Assembly (NCBI GenBank): GCA_907165065.1
Contig: OU015523.1
Coordinates: 42,273,702-42,337,701 of the forward strand
Length of the DNA stretch: 64,000 nucleotides
Direction: 5' to 3'
From: Caprimulgus europaeus
Lineage: Eukaryota > Chordata > Aves > Caprimulgiformes > Caprimulgidae
Below the pieces are notes generated by a model, which was given only the letters and a program-made list of their open reading frames with translations, had not been told where the DNA came from and ran no database searches. Both the position numbers and the translations under genes were made by a program. This document shows, one piece after another, positions 48,990 to 59,100 of this stretch; the stretch's first letter is position 1; every line of letters starts with the position of its first letter.

Positions 48990-50085
48990 TGACAGTATCC
49001 TCCTGGATAAAATGTCCAGCATCCAGCTGAATGAACACATACTGCTATGGGTGAGCAATTGGCTGATGAGTTGGGTTTGAAGGGTTCTAGTCAACGGGGC
49101 TACATTGGGCTGGTGGTTGGTCACTAGTGGGGTCCCACAGGGATCCATCCTGGGGCCGGTGCTCTTTAGTGTCAGCATCAATAGTTTGAATATAGGGCTT
49201 GAAGGACTGCTAAGTTCCCTGGTGACACCAAATTGGGAGGAGTTGTGGACAGAGAGGCCCTGCAGAGAGATCTAGATAAATTAGAGAGCTGGGCAATCAC
49301 CAGCTCTATGAATTTTAACAAGAGCAAGTGCCAGATTTTGCACCTGGGACACAGCAACCCTGGACACACACACAGACTGGGGAATGAGAAGCTGGAGAGC
49401 AGCCCTGCAGATAGGGACCTGGGGGTTTTGGTCAATGGCAAGTTGAACATGAGCCAACAGTGTGTCCTGGCAGCCAAGAGAGCCAACCGTGTCCTGGGGT
49501 GCATCAAGCCCTGCACTGTGAGCCGGGCGAGGGAGGTGATCGTCCCGCTGTACTCTGCACTGGTGCGGCCTCACCTCGAGTACTGTGTGCAGTTTTGGGT
49601 GCCACATAAAAAGGATATAAAGCTACTGGAGTGTCCAGAGGAGGGACACTAAATTGGTGAACAGCCTAGAGGGGAAACCGTATGAGGAGAGGCTGAAGTC
49701 ACTTGGATTATTCCGCCTGGAGAAGAGGAGACCTCATCGCAGTCTGTAACTTCCTCACAAGAGGAAGAGGAGGGGTGGGTGTTGATCTCTTCTCTCTGGT
49801 GAGCAATGATAGGACTAGGGGAAATGGCAGGAAGATGTACCAGGGCAGGTTTAGGTTGGCCATTAGGAAAAGGTTCTTCACCAGAGGGTGGTGGAGCACT
49901 GGAACAGGCTCCCCAGGGGGGTAGTCATGGCACCAAGCCTGACAGTTTTCCAGAAGCATCTGGAGAATGCTTTCAGACACATGGTCTGAGTCTTGTGACT
50001 GTCCTATGCTAGGACAAGAGTTGGACTCAACGATCCTTGTGGGTCCCTTCCAACTCACAACATTCTATGATTCTGATTCTATGAT
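48990..50085 (+). mobile_element. CR1 LINE, about 1.1 kb, another subfamily
   Basis: The copy begins in the RT domain (GACAGTATCCTCCTGG). It passes GGTCACTAGTGGGGTCCCAC, the thumb region and the block TGTACCAGGGCAGGTTTAGG. It ends with GACAAGAGTTGGACTCAACG, TGGGTCCCTTCCAACTC and ATTCTATGATTCTGATTCTATG. This 3' end (AGTTGGACTC.ATGATCCTTGTGGGT type) differs from the other copies and marks a separate subfamily, possibly CR1-Y-like. The body is rich in preserved CpG, hinting at a comparatively recent insertion. Confidence 0.95.
49080..49780 (+). pseudogene. CR1 ORF2 RT fragment with altered active site
   Basis: Translation gives a SGVPQGS-like block around 49130-49170. The catalytic FADD is replaced by FPGD (TTC CCT GGT GAC, 49215-49226), so the first of the two metal-binding aspartates is gone. 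The frame 49233-49652 continues with CQILHLGHSNPGH, MSQQCVLAAKRANRVLGCI and [21 protein letters not shown] frameshift follows at about 49640. Catalytically dead and truncated. Confidence 0.88.
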
Positions 50086-53000
50086 TTTCTACTTTATCTT
50101 GAATAAGCCATAGGAGAACATGAGCTGCAGAGGGTAAGGTGCTGGCCATCAGTGATTCCCAGGGAATTTTCTTCTCTGGCTCCCCCATCCTAGCAGCATT
50201 TACCATCACTGCAAAATTATGTAACTGGCTCAAGAGTAGGGTAGATTCATGGAACTCAGAGGCAATGATGGTACAATTCTGAGTACTTGCATGAGGCATC
50301 ATGTGGGCCTCACACACAGAATATGAGTTGATATAGTTGTCTTTATGGGTCTTGCCTATGACCCTATGCATTCAACAATCAGCAGGAAAAAATCCCTCCC
50401 CTCCACACTCCCAGAAGGCTGATGCAGGTCACACACGAATGAAAGCAGCTATTTCACACTTGGCTTGCAGAGGGTACAGCGTGTGTATCTAAGGAACAGG
50501 GGAAGGAGGAGGAAGGAAAACAGTGCAATGGGACCTGAATCTGTTCTTGAATAATTTACAACACTGTCTGGATCTAAATGTAATTCAATTAAGAAGCTTT
50601 GTTTAGGTTTTTTGTTTGTTTATTTGTTTGGTTTTGTCTTTATAACTTAACAAAGAAAGATTGGAGCTTTTATTACTTTCTTTTTTTGAGTTTTCAAGTA
50701 TTTTTTTGTCCTATTTCTTTGTCTCAGTGTAGTTTAAGACTTCCTAGTTTACCTCCCAGTCCTAAGAAATCCCACAGGCTGCCCTCTCAATACCTTTTAA
50801 AGCTTTGAAGTCATCCATTAGATACACTGGAAAGGAAATAAAACTAGATTCATTTAACTATGACCACCGAAGGCATACCTGGAAGATCAAACTGTAGATT
50901 TTGAAGAGATGCACCTACTTCAGCTCATGCATGCTATCCCTGGTTCTGCTGTACAGGTCTTTAGGCCAGTAAAAGTCTAAAATTTATCCCAAGATCATCT
51001 CAGATAGCAGGGAATCGATGAGGATAATTGTTCATGCCTCTCAGTAAGTGTAATTACAAACCATGATGCTTGCATGAAACCAGAGAGATGCAAAGCAGGC
51101 TGAATGAGTGAAAACTACCTATTAAAGGCATTATATTTAGATACCTAGATATTTAGATTTGCAGCTCAGGTTCTTAAAACTTTGCAGAAAGAAAGAGAAA
51201 CACTGCTCAAGTCTTGCTGAGGGAACAAGTTTTGAATCAAATAATCTAAAAATATTTTCCACGATCACTTTTTTTTTTTTTTGAGAGAGAAAAACTATAT
51301 TTGGAGAGGTGTAAGAACATTCCTAAAAAGCGAGCAAAGGCAGCAAATGCATAGTTTTCTTCCTTTTCTGCTTTGGGTTCAAATGCAGGGTTTAGTATGA
51401 GTATACTCAATCTTAGAGAAAGGTCCCCTGGGGATACAGAGCTTCTGAACACAGCCTTTGAAGTACGTTATGGTCACTGTCTTGAGAATTGTTCATAGTT
51501 TGGTTTCTCTCAAATTTTGGCACAGGAAAAATAGCTTGGGGGTGGTAAACATATTGGCACATATTTGGCATGGGTGGCACCAGGAAGGTTGATGGGTTTT
51601 CTCTTCTCAGAACCCATCTTATACACCTTGCAAAGGCTGGTAAGCCTGCTTATATCAGGCACACCCTGACTGGGATGTGTATATCTCACTGCAATGCTGT
51701 ACTTACAGCTTAACGTATCAAAGCCAGCTCACATTAATTTTAATTCCTGTGACTATGCCAAGCTGTAAATTGAGGTGGTTCATGAATCATTCGGCTGGGA
51801 AGGCAGCTTCCAGGAGAGAGGCAAGACAGATGGTTGTGACAGCTAAACTTCCCCAGCTACCCCAAGTTTAACTTGCTCCTCTAGGGCAGTGTTCTTACTT
51901 TGCCTACTGCAGTCCTGCAAGGACAAAATATTACTACTCTGCAGCTTGTTCAGCTTTCCTCCTCCCAGGAGCTACTCAGAGCTGTTAGCTCACCCATATT
52001 TGTCCCTAACCAGCTCCAGATGAAACGAGAAAGGAAAGCCAAGCAGTTTCAGCTGTAGCTCTCTGGTAAGAAAGCCCTGTTCGGACTACAAGGAAGGAGA
52101 ACTTGTCTCAGCACCACAGGCAATAATTCAGAGGGACAGGAACAAGCAAGGGCAGGGCATGAGCAGCTGAATTTTCCCTGGGAACCCTTGCCAGGGCTGT
52201 ATCAGCACGACATTACCCAGGAGCTAGTGAAGAAGGTGTTGTCCCTCATTTTCTCAGTCAAGGAGCAGTGTACAGAAGAACTAGAATGCTTCTGGAGGCA
52301 GGAGAAAATGTGGGCTAAAGATGGGATGTTGCTTCATTATTATACTCTGTGGCTCACAGGCTAGCTCCTTCCCTCTGCAAAGCAGTAGCCCTGACCCACC
52401 TTGTAAAGACTTTATCTTTAAAAAAATCTCCCTCGAGAAGTCACACCCCCTCATTTCTCTATCTCCCAAATACAAAGCTCTCCATTTCCCTCTGTATCTA
52501 AGAGAAGGAGGCCAGCTTCTCCCCGGGCTGTGACACACAGTACCTGACAATTCAGGCAAAGCTCTTGGGGAACCCTCTTACTCCCTGGGTAATTCAGCCC
52601 TTGCCTATCTCCTAATGCCTGAGCAGTAAAGCACAGATACCCACACAGATACAGCTCTGGGAAATGCTGTCACCATGAGGGGTCCAAGACCTCATCCATG
52701 ATACCAGAGTCCAGCTCTCTGGAAATTGCCTGAAGCTCAGACTCTCCTTGGTCTCCTAAGGTTCAAGCAAAATGTGAGGCATGGGTAGGTATCAGTAACC
52801 AAGAAGAGCCCCAAACTGAATGCCTGACAAAGGCATGCTACTTCTGAATCAGCTCTGCAATGTAACAGGAGTCTTTAAAATCAGTTAACTGAAAAGCTGA
52901 GGGAAGCCTCAGAATTTAATTAATTTGCATTGTATCAGTTTTGTAAATACGTCAGAAGTGATATAGTCAGAAATGTTGTTTCTACCATTAGACAGCACTG

Positions 53001-56000
53001 GCTTTGCATAGTAATGAGCAAAAAGTGAAGGAAAGGAGAAAATAATATTCTACAGTTGTGTCATGTCTTCTGCAGTTCAACAAAACAACTCCTTGTGTTG
53101 AGCTCATGAACATTTACTGTGCGTATATTTTATGGACTTTGGGTAACTCTTCTCAGTCAAAGGATATTTTTTAGCACATATGGGCTTCCAAATATAGTGA
53201 AACCAATTTGCTTTGAAAAGCAATATATCTGCTAAAGGGCAGTTTTATTTTCCTTTCAGTAATGCACATCTTTTATGCACAGCAGGATTCTGAAATATAA
53301 AGCCCACCAATGGGGGGCAGGGAGAGACAGCATACAAAAACTGGTTAAAAACTCAGTGATGTATTTTAAAATCTCAGAGGATCCTGACCTCAAACCTTTT
53401 ATAGCAGCTATTCCCAACTATTCAAGCTCCTGCCAGTACTTAAGCAAGAATGAGCAATCACCATTTTACTAGCTGTGTGTCTATTAAAAAAAAATTATTT
53501 AGACATTTGAAGGATCATTTGTAGACATTTCACTGAGAACATATTTGACAGTGATTAAGGAAAAGCAAGTCTGCTTAGTAAAAAGAGACACCTCTTCTGC
53601 CACACCTTATGCACTGCCCCATCCATCCCTGCCTGCCCCACACTTCAAGCTCTGCTCTCATGAAGATCTGAAGCCTGTTTTTTTCTCTTACTGCTGTAAC
53701 TCTGGGAGCTAAAGCAAAAACTTGTAGTTCAGAGACATCTGGGATCTGGGTGCCATGTCCAGCCAGCTGAGGACACCAGAAACCAAATACTTAGAGTCTG
53801 AGAGGGAGGTTGCCAACAGTTTGCCAGTGGGAAACACTAGCAGTGAGAACTTTCTGGCAGGGTGTGCTACCTAAATCTAAGTATGGTATGTTAAGTATCA
53901 AGTTGTGAACTACATGTCCAGACTCTGACTATAACCAGTGTTGAGTCAGGTTCCAGTTCAGTTTCCAAGCCTCACCTCCTGGTGCCATTATGAGACACCA
54001 AAGTGTAGCCAAAACACCCTCACAGGACTGGCTGATGAGATGTGGAGCTTAGGGAAGATCTCAGCCTCCTGGAGGGATGCAAGACATAACATCAGAATAA
54101 TGTTGTATTTAAGCAACTGAACTTTGTCCCTACTCAGTTCAGTCAGCAGGGTCAATGGAGTTCACCTACAACAGATGCCAATGTTTGTCCTGGTCAATAG
54201 TTCTCCTGGCTCAATTAACTGTATTGACAATACGTTTCACTGACCTTAATGAGAGCGTGGCCACTGAGCTGTTATATAGACAACTACATTTTGGTGAATG
54301 AAGTTCAGTCTCCTCAAACAGAGGATGAGGCTGGTAAAGGTGCTCCTCTCCTCCAAAGTGGTTGCCATGCACAGCCAAGCATGGAAAGGTCATAAGACAG
54401 TAAGGTCCTTACTGTAGATGACTGTGGTGAGCACTCTCATTTGAAAAAGGATCTGGTTCCTGATCCTGGATTGTGAGGCTTGGGGTTTGTTTTTTGGTTT
54501 TATTTTAGTTTGATTGGTTGAGTTTTTATTCATTTTGCAGAGAAGTGAGGCAGTTGTAAACTGTAAAATGCATCATCACTCCCTGTAATTAGAAGCAATG
54601 TAATTTTCTTTTTCTCCCCAAGTGATTGCCTGGGTAAATCACAGGGCTAGAGACCTCAGGTACCGCTTGCCTAGAAAAACCCCTTCTCCAAACAGTACAT
54701 CATTCTTGGCCAGAAAGATAACTTCTATAGCTGTGTCATGTGCTGACAGAAATAGCACCCACCCTCTCAGCAGTGGCTCCATGGCAGGACAGGGCCACTT
54801 GTATTGCTTCTACTACAATAAAAAGCTGTTAAATTTCAGCAAGAGTTCTTGTTTTCCACAGCATTTGGACCTGCCCTCATTGTGGAAGAAAGGGTATTTT
54901 ATTACTATTCAATAGCTGCCACAATAAATCAAGCTCTATATATTAACAAGAGGCTCAGAGTGAGTTAAATATCAATGGATTAATAAAATATGATGGATAA
55001 TGATTTCTAGCTAACATAGGCATTTGTAATTTTATTGCATGCTTTAATAAACAGCCCTCAAATTAATTTGTGAGTACGGCATGTATTCTGAATGCATACT
55101 TCCTGCCTTCCGTCCCCTGCCCTGCTTTAGAAAGTATTATCTGGTGCTGCTGTGTGGTGGTGAGCTCCTCTGCATATGGAACCAAGTGCTCCCTGGTTAT
55201 CACAGACACATTCAGCAGCTTCGCTGATGGGTAGATAATGTCAGCCTGGAAAGGTGGCAGGCAGCATCTTGTCCAGCCTTCCCTGTGGTAAGGAAAGATA
55301 AGCATCTCCAGCTGTCAGAAACCTTCTCCTTCCTTCTGTATGCAAAACTTACATCCCATTTGTGGCAGCTGAGAATGAGAGATATGCCCTTGGTTTAACA
55401 TGTTTTGCAGTTAATCCTCTCCAAAGTGTATTCTAAAGCCAACTGCAGTAACTCAGTATATTAAGGGATTTGGTCAGTGACCATATTTTAATGGCCATCA
55501 GATTGATGGTGCCCCTCTTTATATTGTAATTCTCTTGTGATACTTACGTATGCATTGCATGTACAAGCAAAAAGGGAGGAGGGAATTTAATAAATCCAGG
55601 GGCCTGAGAGAAATCAAGCCCTGGCCAGGAACAAAATGTGCAACATTTCATTAATTTTTGTATCATTACCTATCTCAATTTGCAGAAACAAGCTGCTTAT
55701 AATTGTAATGGAGAGACTGATGTATGATGGTTAATATTGTAAGCACTTTACTTTAAACAGCACATGATGATACAAGCTGGAACTATTGTACGTGCCCTAG
55801 ACAGAGGCCTGACGCAATGTCATGATATGGTGTGATGCAAATCTAGCAACACAAACCCAGGCATAGGTACTATAAGATAAACCATCTTAATACTAAAAGG
55901 AAACATTTTTAATCCTTGTTTATGTGACTGCACTGAGTGGGTCTATGTCTGCCTCTGAAACTTCTTGAGTCAGTAGCCAATTTCAACCAACTTTGATGAG

Positions 56001-56773
56001 CTTTCAAGGGTATCCTGCTCTCGCCAGCTCTGTGAATGTTGGGTGTCTGATAAGAGAGACCCATTTAATACCCTGACGAGAGAAAAGGAAGAGATAAAAA
56101 ATGAAAGAAAGACCAAAAGAGAAAGGGAGAAAGAGAAAAGTTGTCATCTGACTAGACATCAGCACACTTCGCTGCGGGGCACAAACCTCAGCATATTCAC
56201 CACTTGGCTTGCCCCGACAGCTGGCACCTGCTCACCCAGCCTGCACACAGCAGCTGAAAAAGTAGCAGCTGTACTTTAAAACCCTGCCAAGCACAGTTAT
56301 ACTCAACACCATGAACACACCTGGACTTACCACTCTGGGATTTTGTCTCCATTCTGGTGTGTGGGCCTTCATGGGCTGGGGGAGAAACAAATCCATGGAA
56401 AATCAGAGAGCTGGAAGAAAATGCATCCAACTTCCCCATCTAAGAGCTGATTACTTTTAGCCACTACAATAGCTTGACACTGGTGTCTCCTGAATATTTG
56501 AGTGCAATTGGGCTGCAACCAACAGGACTCTGTGCAGGGCTCACTCCCCCACCCCGCCCCACTCCCGTGTGTCAGTGAGACGGTTATAAATCCCTTGGAG
56601 TGGAGGAAGGGACAGATCCAAGTCTTCCACAGCCTGGTGGAGAGCTTTAACTGCTGAGTGATTACACAGCAGGACAAGTACTTGCCTGCTTTTCTGAAAG
56701 AAAAGCTGCACAACTCTATAGAGTGTTTCGCATCCCTCTTGGAGGTTGGCATTTGACAGCAACTTAAAACCAC
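50086..56773. other. non-coding DNA, no gene seen
   Basis: About 6.7 kb of AT-rich to mixed sequence. Poly-T and poly-A runs (for example 51268-51282) but no gene, RNA gene or transposon recognised. A 134-codon minus frame at 56369-56773 and an overlapping 80-codon frame at 56541-56783 run into the start of the next CR1 and resemble no family I know. Confidence 0.55.
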
Positions 56774-57216
56774 AAAAGGCCAAGTTTTTTCAGCCTTGAG
56801 AAAAGAAGGCTTAGGGGAGACCTCATCGCTGTGCTCCAGTACTTAAAGGGTGGCTACAAAGAATCATAGAATCCTTAAGGTTGGAAAAGACCTCTAAGAT
56901 CATGAAGTCCAACCATGAGAAGAAGATGGAGACTCCCTATTTACAAGGAGTCATATGGTAAAGATGAAGACTAATGGGTGCAAGATACTCCTGGTGACAT
57001 TCCAATTGGACACAAGAGGAAGATTTTTCACAATGAGAATAATCAGCCATTGGAATAACCTTCCCAGGGAAGTGATGGATTTCCCAACATTGGACACTTT
57101 TAAAATTCAGCTGAGCAGGGTGCTGGGCAATCTTGTCTAGACTGTGCTTTTGCCAAGAAAGCTTGGACTAGATGATCCTTGAGGTCTCTTCCATCCTAGT
57201 ATTCTGTGATTCTATG
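56774..57216 (+). mobile_element. CR1 LINE 3' copy, interrupted by a nested CR1
   Basis: It starts at the C-terminal block TTTTTTCAGCCTTGAGAAAA and continues with GGGGAGACCTCATCGCTGTG, then AAGGGTGGCTACAAAG. After a 56-bp interruption it resumes with AAGATGGAGACTCCCT. It ends with GCTTGGACTAGATGATCCTT, GAGGTCTCTTCC and ATTCTGTGATTCTATGG. The 3' end defines a further subfamily. The remaining C-terminal coding trace (DTRGRFFTMRIISHWNNLPR, in the frame at 56955-57140) is not functional. Confidence 0.93.
56864..56919 (-). mobile_element. nested CR1 3' tail inside a CR1
   Basis: A 56-bp minus-strand CR1 end (TCATAGAATCCTTAAGGTTG, then GAAAAGACCTCTAAGATCAT, then GAAGTCCAACCATGAG) splits the host CR1 between CTACAAAG and AAGATGG. 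AAGAA flanks it on both sides (56859-56863 and 56920-56924), fitting a 5-bp target duplication. Its subfamily is of the GGTTGGAAAAGACCT type, so that subfamily was active after the host element inserted. Confidence 0.87.
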
Positions 57217-57530
57217 GAGTCTTAATATCCACTGTCATCCATGTTTTGTACAGACTACCTTTGGTAGCTCTGCTTCTGGCACTTTAGGTCCCATGGATCC
57301 TTTCTGTCATACTTAGCCTGTCCTGTGCACTGCACAAAGGACCCGGACACCACGTTTGGATGACATCGATTCCTCCAGCAAGTAGTGCTTGCCACTCACT
57401 GCCCCATGCTAACAAAGTCCTGATTGCAAGGTAATGATCCTTCCCAGACCTGCAGGTAGGCTGAGGTGGAAAGGCACTTCTGGAGATGGTCAAGTTCAAC
57501 CAGATGTGTCTCACTAGGGCTGAGTCACCT
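57217..57530. other. non-coding DNA, no gene seen
   Basis: Short interval between two CR1 copies in opposite orientation. Nothing recognised. Confidence 0.5.
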
Positions 57531-57841
57531 TGTTTGACCTGCTGGTGATGCTCTGCCTAATGCAGACCAGGGTGCAGTTGGCCTTCTTTGTGGGTAGGGC
57601 ACATTGCTGGCTCATGTCCAACTTGGTGTCTGCATCCCTCTCTGCAAAGCTGCTTCCAAGCTATTTGGCCCCCGGCATGTGCTAGTGCATGGGGCCCTTA
57701 CTCCCCAGGTGCAGGACTTGGCACTTCCCTTTGTTGAACTTCACGAGGTTCCATTTCTCCAGCCTGTGGAGGTCCCTCTGGATGGCAGCAGGACCCTCTG
57801 GTGCATCAGCTATTCCTCTCAGTTTTGCACTGTCTGCAAAG
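57531..57841 (-). mobile_element. internal CR1 RT fragment, no 3' end
   Basis: The plus strand shows the complement of CR1 ORF2: TGCAGTTGGCCTTCTTTGTG, CACATTGCTGGCTCATGTCC, CCCAGGTGCAGGACTTGGCA, GTTGAACTTCACGAGGTTCC, then TCCCTCTGGATGGCAGCAGG and TTTTGCACTGTCTGCAAAGT. The last block is the FADDTKL region. Both ends are inside the ORF and no octamer tail is present, so the copy lost its 3' part by deletion or rearrangement. The two plus-strand frames here (139 and 71 codons) are antisense shadows. Confidence 0.88.
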
Positions 57842-58659
57842 TCTCATGCTCTCCTACAGACAACGCACTACTGTGGGATGACGCTGTGCTTCAGTGGGAA
57901 CTAGTTGCATGGCTTCAGCACTTCCAGCTGAGACTGAACCTGCTGTTTGGGGTGGTGTGGGCATCCCGGGTCAGGACAGGAATCTGGTCTTTTTACTATT
58001 CCAGAAGTGATTTATCATTCTAGACAATTTACAAATGAACACCCAAGGTCTGAAATGCCTCAGGTGTGCAAGCATGGAGATCCTTTTTTATGTCTCAAGC
58101 CTTTTTTATGGAGCTCACTTTAAACTGTTAATATCTCTTTGCAACCACTTGTCTGAAACTGTATTTCAACTGAACTAACTGATGTATAGGACCTAACTAG
58201 CATTTTGTTGTGAGACATGCTAGATACAGCAGAAACCACATGTCTACTTCCAACACAAGTGCTTGCCTCCCACATCCTTATGTTTGCTCAGGCCCAGCAA
58301 TAACTCATCTGTCTTACACTGCTTTTTCTACTGGTAGCCACCAAAAGTAAGTACAAAAAAAAGAAAAAAAATGGAAAAACCTCAGAATCTGAGAATTTTA
58401 GGGCAGTGCTACTAGAAATATGGGTGTATTTTTAAGGCAGTTACATTTAGCTAGGTTCATGGAACCGAAAAGGAAGGTAAATGAAAATATAGTTATTTTC
58501 TTGGCATTGTGACTGTCTGTTATACCTTTCCACAAGCAATAACAGGTTCTAAAATGTTTTTTGTCTGAACACATAGGATTTCAAATGTGCTTTTACTGCA
58601 GGTGGAATAAACAGAAATAATGGCAGGTAAACAAAATTGCAAATATGTCTGGGGGAAAG
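57842..58659. other. non-coding DNA, no gene seen
   Basis: AT-rich single-copy-looking DNA, no gene or repeat recognised. Confidence 0.5.
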
Positions 58660-59100
58660 GTAGGGAGGATGCCGAATCTATAATCACTCCTCTATCAGCC
58701 CGGCTGCTCGCAGCTTGGATGGAAGGACGGTGCTCTCTAGGTATAATGGAGATCTATAAATAGCTGCATCATTATATAACCCAGCGGCAGTCTCATTCCC
58801 TTTCTAAATATAGGCTGTGCAGCAAAGGACAGTCTGGTGATGTGTTGCTACTGATACCGATTAATAGCATGACTCACACTGCCTGGCTAATAAAAACGGA
58901 ATGTGTGCCTTGGAGGTACCACACTGGATAGGGTATATTTATAGGAGAAAAATAAAAACCAAAAAAACCAGCAACATATTAAATTTGGTTTTGTAACTAG
59001 TGGAGGAGAAACTAAAATCTAAATGATTTCATAATGCAGGACAATGTTACGTTATGTTTCTGTAGTCATAATGACTTCAAAGAAACGTGCAGCTGTCATT
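58660..59100. promoter_or_regulatory. candidate enhancer: MEF2/TEAD/AP-1/E-box cluster
   Basis: Two perfect MEF2 sites (CTATAAATAG at 58754-58763 and CTAAATATAG at 58804-58813) lie close to two TEAD/M-CAT cores (CATTCC at 58794-58799 and GGAATG at 58898-58903). Also present are an AP-1 site (TGACTCA, 58870-58876) and, further on, a CAGCTG E-box (59090-59095). The interval 58660-58910 keeps about seven CpGs while the flanks have very few, as expected of constrained or unmethylated DNA. This combination is known from muscle and heart enhancers. The assignment is inference and the target gene is unknown. Confidence 0.35.

Noticed and set aside
55390..55860. AT-rich stretch with homeobox-, FOX- and POU-like motifs, possibly a conserved element
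   Set aside because: Such motifs are abundant by chance in AT-rich DNA and there is no CpG retention or clustering to support it without alignment.
56369..56783. 134- and 80-codon overlapping minus-strand frames
   Set aside because: They overlap in different frames, run into the 5' edge of a CR1 copy and resemble no family I know. The 80-codon one looks somewhat helical, but that is not evidence.
57604..58023. 139-codon plus-strand frame
   Set aside because: For most of its length it is antisense to a CR1 RT fragment; the rest is featureless.
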